Notes: generated by a model not told the origin, from the letters alone. 64,000 nt of DNA from Ideonella oryzae (GCF_024055665.1 NZ_JAMXMC010000003.1:1-64000); one strand, 5' to 3'; numbered from the stretch's first letter, positions 20,105 to 34,803 are shown. Numbers and translations: made by a program.

Positions 20105-22647
20105 TCGCGCTCTCCTACCTGCAGGGGAGAAGCAACAACCGCACCAGCCACGGGCACCGGTTTTTCCGGCATCCACTGCCAGTAGTGGCGACGCACGTTT
20201 CGCGTGCAGCTTGCACCATCCCCATCCCACAACCATGCACCACAGTGGTCCGTTCGCACCACATCAATGCCATCTTGAATGTAACGATCCCATATTTCAG
20301 GGTGGGGGTGACCGAATCGGTTGCGGTAACCCAGTTGCATGACCGCCACACGCGGTGCCACCGCCGCCAGGAATGCCTCGCCGGAGGACGTGTGACTGCC
20401 GTGATGGGGCACCACCAACACTTCGCTGTGCAGGCTGTCACCCCAGCGCTGCACCAGAGCAGCCTCCTGCGCCAACTCGATGTCGCCCGTCAGCAGGGCG
20501 CTATGCCCCTGGGCATCGCGCACCTGGATGACACAACTCTGCGTGTTGGACGCCTCGTCGGGGCGGGCCACATGAAAGGGATGCAGCACACGGAAGTCGA
20601 CCCCGTCCCAGGACCACTGCTGCCCGGCCAGGCAGAGCCGGGTGTCGGTCACCTGCGCGAGCAGCGGATGGCCCGGCACGAGGCTGGCCCGCAAACGGGC
20701 CACCGGCAGCGCGTCGATCACGGCCTGGGCGCCGCCCACATGGTCGGTGTCCCGGTGACTGAGCGCCAGCTCATCGACCTGGCGCTCGCTCAGCGTCTGC
20801 AGCAGCGGCACCAGGACCTTGCGACCCGCATCGTTGTCCGAACCATAGCGCGGCCCGGCGTCATGGATCAGCAGATGGTGGGCGGTGCGGATCAGCACGG
20901 CACTGCCCTGCCCCACATCGGCCGCCAGCAGCTCAAAGCGCCCCGGCGCCGGACGAGACACGGGCGCCAGCAGCAGCGGCAGCCAGAGCAGCACCGCACA
21001 TGCACGCGCCCGCCACGGCAGCGGCAGGCTCAGCACAAAGCCCCCCAGCACCGCCAGCACGACGGGCCCCACCCCGGCTGAAGGCCCGGACCACGCCGCC
21101 AGCGGCCACCCACCCAGCCACTGCAGCCAGGCCTGCAGGGGCACGATCGCCCAGACCGCCAGCTGCCACAGCGGTGGCCACAGGGTGCCCAACAGGGCCA
21201 GCGGCGTGACCACCCAGGTGACCCAGGGCACGGCCAGCAGATTGGCCGGCAGTCCCACCAGAGACACCTGACCGAACAGCACCAGGCTCAACGGCGCCAG
21301 ACCCAGGGTGATGAGCAGCTGGATCCTCAAGGCCTGCCACAGGCCACGCCAGGCGGACCGTGACACGCCCTCAGCGTCCTCCTCCGCGGCCGGGCTCCCG
21401 TCCTCCATGCCCAGCAGCATCAGCACCGCCAGAAAGGACAGCCAGAAGCCCGGCTGCAGCAAGGCCCACGGATCGACCGCCACCGTGCCCGCCGCCGCCG
21501 CCGCACACAGGGCCCAGCCCGGCCAGGGTGCCCCCAGGCTGCGCAGCAGCACCGCGCCCCCCAGCATCCAGACGGTGCGCTGTGCCGGCACGCCCCAGCC
21601 GGCCAGCAGCGCATACAGCGTGGCCAGCCCCAGCCCACCCCAGCGCCCGGCCACCGGCGCCGGTACCCGCAGGGACAAGGCCGGGCTGGCGCGCCAGGCC
21701 CGCCCCACCAACACGATCGCCAGGGCGGCGAACAAGGTGATGTGGCTGCCGCTGATGCTGACCAGGTGCGCCACGCCGGTGCGACGGTAGAGGTCCCAGT
21801 CCCGCTCGCCGATGGCGCCCTGGTCGCCCACCGCCAGCGCTGCCAGCAGGCCCGCCGCCTGAGGCGAAGGACTGGACAGCAGGATGTGGTCCCGCCAGCG
21901 CTGGCGCAGATGATCCAGCCACTCCAGGGGGGGCCAGGGCCTGGGGCCGCCAAGCCGCACGGCCTGCCCCGGCAAGGTGCCACGCACCGTGCCCACCGCG
22001 CCGATGCCCTGCTCGAACAGCCACAACTCGGCATCGAAGCCACCCGGGTTGACCAGGCCGTGCGGCTGGCGCAGGCGCACGGGCAAACGCCAGGCCTCCC
22101 CCGCACGCGGCACGGCCCGCCCGCTGCCCATCGGGTCGGCCGCCGCAGCAGGTTCGGGCCAACTCAGGCGGATCAGCGTCGGCAAGCCCAGTGCCTCGGC
22201 GGGCTCGGCCCGTCCGCGCGCCCAGGCGGCGGCATCCAGCCGCCAGGCCTGTTCCACCTCGAAGCCCAGCATCTGACCTTCGGGGCCGGCCTGCGGCAGG
22301 CCCCGCACCCGACCCTGCACCAGCAGCTCCTGGCCCTCCAAAGCAGCGGGCAGGCGTTCGGCCAGCCGCTCGCGGGCCCGCTCACTGGTGCTGGCCGCGC
22401 CGGCCATCAGCAGAGCCGCAGCCCACAGTGCACAGGCCCAGCGCGCGCGCCCACCCCGCAGGAAGGGCCAGGCCGTCAGGAATGCCGCGCCCAGAAGAGC
22501 GACATCGACCCAGGCCGGCCACAACGCCGGCTGGGCCAGTTGCAGCGCCACGCCGGACAGCCCCGCCAGCACGCTCAGCAACAAGACCCCGCCGATCCCG
22601 GACAGCATGCAGGCCAGTGTAGGATCGCCCCGGAATCCCCCTCTCAT
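20101..22647 (-). CDS. comEC: DNA internalization-related competence protein ComEC/Rec2
   Basis: An inner-membrane channel protein for uptake of single-stranded DNA during natural transformation. The N terminus is hydrophobic (DUF4131 region); the competence domain is marked by VSISGSHITLFAALA; the C terminus is a metallo-beta-lactamase-like domain with LSHRDTDHVGGA, LLTGDIE and VVPHHGSHTSSGEA, keeping the metal ligands HxDxDH. The start is uncertain: ATG 22647 gives 848 residues, while ATG 22668 and ATG 22608 are in frame; none has a well-spaced SD. The stop overlaps the ATP-grasp start. It is divergent from ridA, with 19 bases between the chosen starts. No other competence genes are in the window. 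Confidence 0.9.
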   Translation of the reverse strand: MRGGFRGDPTLACMLSGIGGVLLLSVLAGLSGVALQLAQPALWPAWVDVALLGAAFLTAWPFLRGGRARWACALWAAALLMAGAASTSERARERLAERLPAALEGQELLVQGRVRGLPQAGPEGQMLGFEVEQAWRLDAAAWARGRAEPAEALGLPTLIRLSWPEPAAAADPMGSGRAVPRAGEAWRLPVRLRQPHGLVNPGGFDAELWLFEQGIGAVGTVRGTLPGQAVRLGGPRPWPPLEWLDHLRQRWRDHILLSSPSPQAAGLLAALAVGDQGAIGERDWDLYRRTGVAHLVSISGSHITLFAALAIVLVGRAWRASPALSLRVPAPVAGRWGGLGLATLYALLAGWGVPAQRTVWMLGGAVLLRSLGAPWPGWALCAAAAAGTVAVDPWALLQPGFWLSFLAVLMLLGMEDGSPAAEEDAEGVSRSAWRGLWQALRIQLLITLGLAPLSLVLFGQVSLVGLPANLLAVPWVTWVVTPLALLGTLWPPLWQLAVWAIVPLQAWLQWLGGWPLAAWSGPSAGVGPVVLAVLGGFVLSLPLPWRARACAVLLWLPLLLAPVSRPAPGRFELLAADVGQGSAVLIRTAHHLLIHDAGPRYGSDNDAGRKVLVPLLQTLSERQVDELALSHRDTDHVGGAQAVIDALPVARLRASLVPGHPLLAQVTDTRLCLAGQQWSWDGVDFRVLHPFHVARPDEASNTQSCVIQVRDAQGHSALLTGDIELAQEAALVQRWGDSLHSEVLVVPHHGSHTSSGEAFLAAVAPRVAVMQLGYRNRFGHPHPEIWDRYIQDGIDVVRTDHCGAWLWDGDGASCTRNVRRHYWQWMPEKPVPVAGAVVASPLQVGERE

Positions 22648-22666
22648 TCCTTCGGAGTACGTTGAC

Positions 22667-23128
22667 ATGTCCGTCGCTGCGCGCCTGCAGACCCTGGGCA
22701 TCGAACTGCCGCCCCTGGCCGTTCCTGCCGCCGCCTACGTCCCCTTCGTCCAGACGGGCCACCTGGTCTTCATCTCGGGCCACATCGCCAAGCAGGACGG
22801 CAAGCCCTGGATCGGCCAGCTGGGTGCCACCATGGGCACCGAGGAAGGCAAGCAGGCGGCCCGCGCCGTGGCCATCGACCTGCTGGGCACCCTGCAGGCC
22901 GCCACCGGCGACCTGAACCGCATCGCGCGCATCGTCAAGGTGGTGAGCCTCGTGAACTCCGCCCCCACCTACACCGAGCAGCACCTGGTGACCAACGGTT
23001 GCTCTGAGCTGCTGGTGTCGGTCTTCGGCCCCGAGGTGGGCTCGCATGCCCGCAGCGCCTTTGGCGTGGCCCAGCTGCCCATGGGCACCTGCGTCGAGAT
23101 CGAGCTGGTGGTCGAACTCAAGCCATGA
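22667..23128 (+). CDS. RidA/YjgF family protein
   Basis: A 153-residue member of the YjgF/YER057c/UK114 family, which hydrolyses reactive enamine/imine intermediates or has related roles in nitrogen metabolism. It is longer than classical RidA (about 128 residues) and belongs to the broader subgroup with conserved FISGHIAKQDGKP and VGSHARSAFGVAQLPMGTCV, keeping the Arg of the active-site region. GGAG lies nine bases before ATG 22667. The stop overlaps the dsbB start as ATGA, so the two are co-translated. Confidence 0.87.
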   Translation: MSVAARLQTLGIELPPLAVPAAAYVPFVQTGHLVFISGHIAKQDGKPWIGQLGATMGTEEGKQAARAVAIDLLGTLQAATGDLNRIARIVKVVSLVNSAPTYTEQHLVTNGCSELLVSVFGPEVGSHARSAFGVAQLPMGTCVEIELVVELKP

Positions 23129-23616
23129 GCTTCGCCTCCCGCGTGACGGGCTCGCCCCGGCTGCTGTTGGTGGGGGTGGCCGTGGCCTGCGTGGCCGCCG
23201 TGGGCGGCGCCCTGGTCGGGCAGTACCGCTTCGACATGCTGCCCTGCCCCTGGTGCACCCTGCAGCGGCTCATCTTTCTGGTGCTGGCCGCGGTGGCACT
23301 GCTGGCCGCGCTGGTGCCGCCGCTGCGGCGCCCGCTGGCGGGCCTGGGCGTGCTGCTGGCCGCCTGCGGCATCGGCACATCGCTGTGGCTGCATTTCGTG
23401 GCCTCGTCCAGCGCCAGCTGCGCCTTGACCATGGCCGACCGCATCATGCAGGCCCTGGGTCTGTACGACGCCGCCCCGGACGTCTTCGCGCCGATGGCCT
23501 CTTGCGCCGACGCGGCGGTGAACCTGCTGGGCATTCCCTTCGCCATGTGGAGCCTGGCCCTGTTCGCCCTGTGCGGTGCGGCCTGCGTGCCGGCCTTGCG
23601 CACCCGGCGGAACTGA
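23125..23616 (+). CDS. dsbB: Disulfide bond formation protein B
   Basis: A 163-residue four-helix inner-membrane protein that reoxidises DsbA and hands the electrons to quinone. The first redox pair is C41-C44 in MLPCPWCTLQRL; the second periplasmic pair is C99 and C127. Length and pattern match the family. It is translationally coupled to ridA and followed 80 bases later by a flavin hydroxylase of the ubiquinone pathway. Its activity would support the many cysteine-containing exported proteins of the large operon further right, though no direct link is visible. Confidence 0.92.
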   Translation: MSFASRVTGSPRLLLVGVAVACVAAVGGALVGQYRFDMLPCPWCTLQRLIFLVLAAVALLAALVPPLRRPLAGLGVLLAACGIGTSLWLHFVASSSASCALTMADRIMQALGLYDAAPDVFAPMASCADAAVNLLGIPFAMWSLALFALCGAACVPALRTRRN

Positions 23617-23696
23617 CCCCGGTCAAGGCGAACCCGGGCGGGCTTGGCGATGATGCCACCCGCCTGATCAGCGGGGCCACCCCGCGGGAATGCCTG

Positions 23697-25031
23697 ATGA
23701 CCGACACCGCCGCTTCTCCTGACACTGCCTCCGATGCCTCTCCCAAGGCCTCGCCCGATGTGCTGATCGTGGGCGCCGGGCCGGCCGGTCTGGCCCTGGC
23801 CTGCGCCCTGGCCGACGCCGGCCTGCGCCCCCAGGTGCTGGAGCAGGCCCCGCTGGACACCCTGGTGGCACCGCCTGAGGACGGCCGTGACATCGCCCTC
23901 ACCCACCGTGCCCAGCACATCTTCGACCGCCTGGGGCTGTGGGACCAATTGCCGGCCGACGAGATCGCGCCGCTGAAGGCCGCCCAGGTCACCAACGGCG
24001 ATTCACCCAGGGTGCTGCCCTTCAGCGGCCAGGCCGATGGGCACGAACAGCTGGGCTGGCTGGTGCCCAACCACCGCATCCGCCAGGCCTGCTACGCCGG
24101 CGCTGCATCACGGGCCGACAAAATCACCCTCACCGGCGACGCCCGGGTCACCGCCCTGCAGCGCGACGCCGAAGGGGCCCAGGTCACGCTGGCCGATGGT
24201 CGCGTGCTGCGGGCGCCCCTGGTGGTGGCCGCCGACAGCCGCTTCTCCAGCCTGCGCCGCATGGCCGGCATCGGCGCGCGCATGCTGGACTTCGGCCGCA
24301 CCGCCATCGTCTGCCGCATGCGCCATGAACAGGCCCACGATGGCACGGCCCATGAATGCTTTCTGCACGGCCACACCCTGGCCATGCTGCCCATGGCCGG
24401 GCACCAGTCCTCGGCCGTCTGGACGGTCACCAGCGACGGTGCGGCCGAACTGATGGCCCTGCCGCCGGCCGAGTTCGCACTGCGGGTGGATGCAGCCTTT
24501 GGCCACCGCCTGGGCGCCCTGGAGCTGGCAGGCGAGCGCCACAGCTACCCGCTGGTGGCGGTCTATGCCGAACGCTTCCATGCCGAGCGCTTCGTCCTGG
24601 TGGGCGATTCGGCGGTGGGCATGCACCCGGTCACCGCCCACGGCTACAACTTCGGCCTGTACGGGGTGGAGGTGCTGGCACGCGAGCTGGCCCAGGCCCA
24701 TGCCGAAGGCCGCGATCTGGGCGAAGCCGGGCCACTGACCCGCTATGCCGAGGAACACCGCCGGGTGACGCTGCCCATCTACCTGGGCACCAATGTGGTG
24801 GTGAAGCTCTTCACCAACGACAGCCGCCCGGCCAAGCTGGTGCGCGAAGCCGTGGTGCGGGCCACCAACTGGCTACCGCCGGTGCAGCGGGCCATCACCC
24901 GCCAGCTGACCGGGGACACCACGCAGCCGCTCTGGCGCAGCCTGCTGCCGCCGCTGCCCCCTTTGCCGGATCTTCCGGACCTGCCGCGCCCGCCACGCTG
25001 GGCGCGCGGCCCCTTCGGCCGGGGAACCTGA
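23697..25031 (+). CDS. UbiH/UbiF/VisC-family FAD hydroxylase, UbiM-like
   Basis: A 444-residue flavoprotein monooxygenase with the FAD dinucleotide fold at the N terminus (G26, G28, G31 in VGAGPAGLALACALADAG), a middle DG/GD motif region, and the second FAD motif as VLVGDSAVGMHPVTAHGYNFGL near residues 300-320. The HPVTAHGYN form is one I associate with UbiM-type demethoxyubiquinol hydroxylases, so a ubiquinone ring hydroxylation is the best guess; UbiH, UbiF or another aromatic hydroxylase is possible. A Pro-Leu-rich C-terminal tail (LLPPLPPLPDLPDLPRPP) is unusual. ATG 23697 is used; no strong SD is seen. It converges on parC. Confidence 0.8.
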   Translation: MTDTAASPDTASDASPKASPDVLIVGAGPAGLALACALADAGLRPQVLEQAPLDTLVAPPEDGRDIALTHRAQHIFDRLGLWDQLPADEIAPLKAAQVTNGDSPRVLPFSGQADGHEQLGWLVPNHRIRQACYAGAASRADKITLTGDARVTALQRDAEGAQVTLADGRVLRAPLVVAADSRFSSLRRMAGIGARMLDFGRTAIVCRMRHEQAHDGTAHECFLHGHTLAMLPMAGHQSSAVWTVTSDGAAELMALPPAEFALRVDAAFGHRLGALELAGERHSYPLVAVYAERFHAERFVLVGDSAVGMHPVTAHGYNFGLYGVEVLARELAQAHAEGRDLGEAGPLTRYAEEHRRVTLPIYLGTNVVVKLFTNDSRPAKLVREAVVRATNWLPPVQRAITRQLTGDTTQPLWRSLLPPLPPLPDLPDLPRPPRWARGPFGRGT

Positions 25032-25049
25032 TTCGAGCCTGGGGCTCGA

Positions 25050-27365
<2,316 letters not shown>

Positions 27366-27380
27366 CGATCTCGGTCGGGC

Positions 27381-28121
27381 TCAGCGCACGGGCTGCGCCC
27401 CTTCGTTCCAGCCCACCAGCTTGAGCTGGCGGGCGCCCGTCTGCAGGCGCTGCTGCAGCAGGGTCCAGTAAAGCTCGAGCACCATGTGCACATGGGCCCG
27501 CGTTTCGTCGAAAGGCGGCATCTTGCCACCAGCGCGGCGCACATTGCCCTCGCCGGCGTTCCAGGCGGCCAGCGCCACGTCCACGCCGCCGTAGCGTCGG
27601 GTCAGGTCGGCCAGCATGCGCGCCCCGGTCAGGATGTTCAGCCGCGGGTTGCGCATGCGTTGTTCGGCCGGGGCCTGGGCCTCGGCCTTGGTCGCGTAGC
27701 GATCCGCCGTGTCGGGCGTCATCTGCATCAGGCCGATGGCACCGCGGGGTGACACCAGTTCGGGGTTGAAGCCCGACTCCACCGTGATGACGGCCTTGAG
27801 CAGCTCGGCATCCACACCGGTGGCCTCCTCGGCTTCTTTCAGGAGCGGTTGCAGGCGCTTCACTTCGGGCGCGATGTCCAGCCAGGTCAGCAGGCCGTTG
27901 CCGGTCATCGTCTTGCCCGGCACACGGATGTTCAGCTGCCCCGGCTCCGGCAGCACCGGCAGGTAGCGGGAATCCAGGGCGCTGTCGGCAAAGTGCGCCA
28001 CCCCGGCGCCGTCCACATAGCCCCAGAGCTGCTGAGCCTGGCATGGCAGACCCAACCCGCTCACGCCCAGCAACACACAGGCCAGGCGAAGGACGAAAAG
28101 ACGGGTGGCAAGACGGGACAT
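27381..28121 (-). CDS. Periplasmic lytic transglycosylase, SLT family
   Basis: A 246-residue exported protein: a signal peptide to about residue 29 (GLPCQA), an N-terminal stretch QQLWGYVDGAGVAHFAD resembling DUF4124, and a C-terminal SLT domain. The catalytic Glu is in AVITVESGFNPELVSPRGAIGLMQM and the later motif is NILTGARMLADLTRRYGG with AAWNAGEGNV. Such enzymes cleave peptidoglycan to 1,6-anhydromuropeptides. The position between parE and parC is a recurrent arrangement in Burkholderiales as far as I recall. It is 15 bases before parC and 109 bases after parE. Confidence 0.9.
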   Translation of the reverse strand: MSRLATRLFVLRLACVLLGVSGLGLPCQAQQLWGYVDGAGVAHFADSALDSRYLPVLPEPGQLNIRVPGKTMTGNGLLTWLDIAPEVKRLQPLLKEAEEATGVDAELLKAVITVESGFNPELVSPRGAIGLMQMTPDTADRYATKAEAQAPAEQRMRNPRLNILTGARMLADLTRRYGGVDVALAAWNAGEGNVRRAGGKMPPFDETRAHVHMVLELYWTLLQQRLQTGARQLKLVGWNEGAQPVR

Positions 28122-28230
28122 GGCCAGGGGCTCCGGAAGGGATCAGGCGCGACAGATTCTAGGAATCGCCCCGCCCGCCAAAAGCCCGATAACCGGGGTT
28201 GCCGACGGCCGGCCACCCTCGCGCCCCCGC

Positions 28231-31566
<3,336 letters not shown>

Positions 31567-31581
31567 GGCCTCCCACAGCCC

Positions 31582-31737
31582 ATGGCAACCTCTGAAGCCC
31601 GCCCTGCCGACCGGATCCGACCGGGGCGCTGGCTCGGCTGGCTGGCGGTGATGGTCGTGCTGGCCCTGGTGTTCCTGGCCTATCTGCGTCCTGAGCTGGC
31701 TCTGGATCTGGCCGGCCGGCTCTGGTCCTGCTTCTGA
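31582..31737 (+). CDS. Small single-helix membrane protein, 51 residues
   Basis: A short open frame with a polar, Arg-rich start (ATSEARPADRIRPGRW), one strong transmembrane segment (WLAVMVVLALVFLAYL, about residues 20-36) and the C-terminal tail LAGRLWSCF. I recall similar 50-residue proteins ending in LW-A/S-CF next to transporter or methyltransferase genes in other Burkholderiales, which supports coding, but this memory is unverified. The gap to the MFS gene is 15 bases and to the methyltransferase gene 14 bases, so all three are probably one transcript. Function unknown; a partner of the carrier is possible. Confidence 0.6.
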   Translation: MATSEARPADRIRPGRWLGWLAVMVVLALVFLAYLRPELALDLAGRLWSCF

Positions 31738-31751
31738 GCATCGGCGGCCTG

Positions 31752-32309
31752 ATGTTCACCTGCGCCTCCCGCCCCTCGGACTGGGTGACCCGCTGGGCCG
31801 AGGCCTTGCCCGCCGGCGGCCAGGTGCTGGACCTGGCCTGCGGCGCTGGCCGCCACCTGCGCTGGCTGGCCGCGCGGGGCCACCGGGTGACAGGTGTGGA
31901 CCGCGACCTCTCGGGGCTGGCGGACCTGGACCTGCCGGTCGAGCTGCTGCAGGCCGACCTGGAAGCCGGCCCCTGGCCCCTGGCCGACCGGCAGTTCGAC
32001 GCGGTGGTGGTGACGAACTACCTCTGGCGACCCCGCTGGGCCGAACTGGCGGACACGGTGGCCCCCGGCGGCCTGCTGATCTACGAAACTTTTGGCGAGG
32101 ATCAGGCCTCCATCGGCAAGCCCTCGCGTCCGGACTTTCTGCTGCGCCATGGCGAGTTGCTGGAACTCTGCCGCGGCTGGCGGGTGCTGGGCTACGAGGA
32201 CGGGTTCCTCCAGGCTCCGGACCGCTTCGTTCAGCGCATCGCGGCGGTGCGGCCGGGTGGGACCGGGCAACGCCATGGGCTGCCCGTTCTGACCTCGACC
32301 CAGGGCTAG
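31752..32309 (+). CDS. Class I SAM-dependent methyltransferase
   Basis: A 185-residue compact Rossmann methyltransferase. Motif I is [20 protein letters not shown], followed by the acidic strand end VTGVDRD and motif IV-like [27 protein letters not shown] is motif post-IV. It lacks an extra substrate-binding domain, so the substrate may be a small molecule such as a thiol or tellurite-type compound; nothing decides this. The probable dapA promoter lies within its last codons. Confidence 0.85.
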   Translation: MFTCASRPSDWVTRWAEALPAGGQVLDLACGAGRHLRWLAARGHRVTGVDRDLSGLADLDLPVELLQADLEAGPWPLADRQFDAVVVTNYLWRPRWAELADTVAPGGLLIYETFGEDQASIGKPSRPDFLLRHGELLELCRGWRVLGYEDGFLQAPDRFVQRIAAVRPGGTGQRHGLPVLTSTQG

Positions 32310-32312
32310 AAT
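32307..32312 (+). promoter_or_regulatory. Candidate -10 element of dapA
   Basis: TAGAAT overlaps the stop codon of the methyltransferase gene and lies 25 bases before ATG 32338; a start near 32319 would leave a short leader containing the AAGGA ribosome binding site. The -35 is weak (CGTTCT at about the right distance). Confidence 0.45.
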
Positions 32313-32337
32313 CACCGCTTCCCCGAAGGAACTCCTG

Positions 32338-33219
32338 ATGACACCGATTGTTGGCAGCATCGTCGCGCTGGTGACGCCGATGCACGAAGATGGCAGCGTC
32401 GATTACGACGCGCTGAAGGCACTCATCGACTGGCACATCGCCGAAGGCACCGACTGCATCGGCGTGGTGGGTACCACGGGTGAGTCGGCCACCGTCGACG
32501 TGGAAGAGCACTGCGAAATCATCCGCGTGGCCGTCGAGCACGCCAAAGGGCGCGTGCCCATTCTGGCCGGTGCGGGCGCGAACAGCACCGCCGAAGCCAT
32601 CTCGCTGTCCAGGTACGCCAAGGAAGTCGGCGCCGACTGCACGCTGCAGGTCGTGCCCTACTACAACAAGCCGTCCCAGGAAGGCATCTACCGCCACTTC
32701 CGCGCCATCGCAGAGGCGGTCGACATCCCGGTGATGCTTTACAACGTGCCCGGCCGCACCGTGGCGGACATGCAGCCCGAAACGGTGCTGCGTCTGACCC
32801 AAGTGCCCGGTATCTTCGGCATCAAGGAAGCCACTGGCAGCATCGAACGCGCCGCCTGGCTGCTCAAGCAGGTGCCATCCAGTTTCTCCGTCTACTCGGG
32901 CGACGACAGCACCGCCATCGCTCTGATGCTGCTGGGCGGCAAGGGCAATGTCAGCGTGACTGCCAATGTGGCGCCCAAGCTGATGCACGAGCTGTGCATG
33001 GCCGCCATGGCCGGTGACATCGCCAAGGCCTGCGAGATCCACTTCCGCCTGCTGCCGCTGCACAAGCAGCTGTTCTGCGAATCCAGCCCCGCCCCCACCA
33101 AGTGGGCGCTGTCGCAGATGGGCCGCTGCCGCAACGTGCTGCGCCTGCCGATCGTCGAGCTCTCCCCGGCGGGTCAAGCCACCGTGGGCCAGGCCCTGCG
33201 CGAATCCGGCATCCTCTGA
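32338..33219 (+). CDS. dapA: 4-hydroxy-tetrahydrodipicolinate synthase
   Basis: DapA condenses pyruvate with aspartate semialdehyde in the lysine/diaminopimelate pathway. The 293-residue TIM-barrel protein has Schiff-base Lys163 in [11 protein letters not shown], Tyr135 in MLYNVPGRT and the pyruvate-binding [12 protein letters not shown], at the family's usual positions and length. AAGGA lies before ATG 32338. A strong intrinsic terminator follows the stop, separating it partly from bamC, although the dapA-bamC gene pair is itself conserved in many proteobacteria. Confidence 0.97.
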   Translation: MTPIVGSIVALVTPMHEDGSVDYDALKALIDWHIAEGTDCIGVVGTTGESATVDVEEHCEIIRVAVEHAKGRVPILAGAGANSTAEAISLSRYAKEVGADCTLQVVPYYNKPSQEGIYRHFRAIAEAVDIPVMLYNVPGRTVADMQPETVLRLTQVPGIFGIKEATGSIERAAWLLKQVPSSFSVYSGDDSTAIALMLLGGKGNVSVTANVAPKLMHELCMAAMAGDIAKACEIHFRLLPLHKQLFCESSPAPTKWALSQMGRCRNVLRLPIVELSPAGQATVGQALRESGIL

Positions 33220-33228
33220 GCGACCTGT

Positions 33229-33256
33229 GCAGCGCCCCACCGGGCGCTGCAATTTT
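33229..33256 (+). terminator. Intrinsic terminator between dapA and bamC
   Basis: GCAGCGCCC and GGGCGCTGC form a nine-pair GC-rich stem with a CACC loop, followed by AATTTT. It ends 53 bases before the bamC start codon. The short T-run suggests partial termination, which would give bamC less message than dapA. Confidence 0.7.
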
Positions 33257-33308
33257 CCCTGTCCCTGCGGCGCCCCGACCCGGCATGCGCCCTCCGGAGA
33301 TCTCCCAA

Positions 33309-34469
33309 GTGAAACAAGCCTTCTCGATCACGGCCGTGCGCGGCGCCACCCTGGCCCTGGCCGCCAGCCTGGCCGGTTGCGGCATGCTCAGCAGCGTGCT
33401 GCCCGACGACAAGATCGACTACGGCACGGCCTCCCGCAAGGTGCAGCCGCTGGATGTGCCGCCCGACCTGACCCAACTCGCACGTGACAACCGCTACGCG
33501 CCACAGGCGGGTGCGGTGTCTGCGTCCACTCTGGGCACCGCCCGCCCCGCGGCCGCCTCCGGCGCAGCCACCCCCACGGTGGCCGTCAACAAGGCCGGAG
33601 ACGCCTATCTGGCCCGCATGGGACAGCAGCAATGGCTGGTCAGCCCGCGCAGCCCCGAGGAAGTGTGGCCACTCGTGCGCCAGTTCTTCCTGGACCGCAA
33701 CTTCAAGTTCCAAAAGGAAGATGCTGCCTCCGGCGTGCTGGAAACCGACTGGGTGGAGAACCGGGCCAACCTGCCCAAGGACATGATCCGCTCGACCATC
33801 GGCCAGGTGCTGGACCGCCTCTACGACAGCGGCCTGCGCGACCGCTTCACGGTTCGTGTCCTGCGGGGCACGGACGGCAAGGGCTCCGAGATCTACATCG
33901 CCCACCATGGCCTCGAGGAGGTCTACACCAGCCGCGATGGCAGCACCACCTGGACCAACCGCGCGGCAGACCCGGCGCTCGAAACCGAACTGCTGACCCG
34001 CCTGATGCAGGCGCTCTCGCCGGTGGCGACGGCAGCCACCCCAGCCAGTGGCGCATCGAGCGCCGATGCCTCGGCACCCGTGGTGCAGGTGGCCGCCAAG
34101 GCGCGCGTGCTCAGCGGCCAGCCGGGTGCCACGCTGGAAGTGGATGACGGCCTGGAGCGGACCTGGCGCCGCATCGGCCTGGCGCTCGACCGCACCGGCT
34201 TCACGGTGGAGGAACGCGACCGCGCCCTGGCCACCTACGCCGTCCGCTACGTCGATCCCAAGATTGCCGCCCAGGATTCGCCCAATTTCATCTCGAAGAT
34301 GTTCGGTGCGAAGGAACCTGCGGAGTTGGCCCTGGGTCGCTACCGGATCGTGCTCAAGGCGAACGGTGCCAGCACGCAGATCACCGTGCAAAAGCCCAAT
34401 GGCGAGCCCGACAACAGCGAGAGCGCCCAGCGCATCGCCCAGCAATTGGTGGACGAACTCAAATACTGA
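33309..34469 (+). CDS. bamC: Outer membrane protein assembly factor BamC
   Basis: A 386-residue lipoprotein of the BAM complex that folds outer-membrane beta-barrels. The signal peptide ends in lipobox LAGC (C24), and the N-terminal unstructured stretch DDKIDYGTASRKVQPLDVPPD is the part of BamC that binds BamD. Two helix-grip domains follow (about residues 95-210 and 255-385). Translation most likely starts at GTG 33309 because GGAGA lies eight bases upstream; ATG 33285 is in frame but lacks an SD. An Ala/Ser/Thr-rich linker joins the two domains. A terminator follows closely. Confidence 0.9.
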   Translation: MKQAFSITAVRGATLALAASLAGCGMLSSVLPDDKIDYGTASRKVQPLDVPPDLTQLARDNRYAPQAGAVSASTLGTARPAAASGAATPTVAVNKAGDAYLARMGQQQWLVSPRSPEEVWPLVRQFFLDRNFKFQKEDAASGVLETDWVENRANLPKDMIRSTIGQVLDRLYDSGLRDRFTVRVLRGTDGKGSEIYIAHHGLEEVYTSRDGSTTWTNRAADPALETELLTRLMQALSPVATAATPASGASSADASAPVVQVAAKARVLSGQPGATLEVDDGLERTWRRIGLALDRTGFTVEERDRALATYAVRYVDPKIAAQDSPNFISKMFGAKEPAELALGRYRIVLKANGASTQITVQKPNGEPDNSESAQRIAQQLVDELKY

Positions 34470-34489
34470 GCCGCTTTACCTTGATTCAC

Positions 34490-34516
34490 AAAAGGGCAGC
34501 ATGGGCTGCCCTTTTT
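34490..34516 (+). terminator. Intrinsic terminator of bamC
   Basis: AAAAGGGCAGC and GCTGCCCTTTTT form an 11-pair stem with an ATGG loop and a T-run, 21 bases after the bamC stop. The A-run on the other arm makes it usable from both strands. Confidence 0.9.
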
Positions 34517-34541
34517 CATGCCCTCATGCCAGACGGGGCAT

Positions 34542-34570
34542 AAAAAAAGCCGCCTTCAAGAGGCGGCTTT
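34542..34570 (-). terminator. Intrinsic terminator of the small lipoprotein gene
   Basis: Read leftward, AAAGCCGCC and GGCGGCTTT form a nine-pair stem with a seven-base loop, followed by a run of seven T. It lies 42 bases after the stop of the leftward lipoprotein gene and faces the bamC terminator, insulating the convergent units. Confidence 0.9.
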
Positions 34571-34611
34571 CTTTCATCACGTCGCTGCAGCGCAGCAACG
34601 CGGGAATCTGC

Positions 34612-34803
34612 TTAGTTCGAAGCGGCTTCCGAAGCGGGAGCGGCAACTTCCGAAGCGGCTTCCGAAGCGGCGGGAGCAACTTCCGAAGCGGTAGCGGCGG
34701 CCGAGGGAGCGGCGTCCATCGGAGCGGGAGCCTCTTCCTTCTTGCCGCAAGCGGTCAGGGCAGCAGCAGCGATCAGGGAAGCCAGCAGGAGCGACTTGTT
34801 CAT
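34612..34803 (-). CDS. Small Ala/Ser/Glu-rich lipoprotein
   Basis: A 63-residue lipoprotein precursor: signal peptide NKSLLLASLIAAAALTAC with lipobox LTAC (C19), then CGKKEEAPAP and a low-complexity tail built from variants of A-S-E-(A/V)-A. The tail DNA is a tandem array of units around GCTTCCGAAGCGG. ATG 34803 is chosen because GAGG lies about seven bases upstream. The gene has its own TATAAT promoter about 150 bases upstream and a strong terminator, so it is probably a well-expressed monocistronic message. The role is unknown; the extended tail could span or contact the cell wall. Confidence 0.8.
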   Translation of the reverse strand: MNKSLLLASLIAAAALTACGKKEEAPAPMDAAPSAAATASEVAPAASEAASEVAAPASEAASN

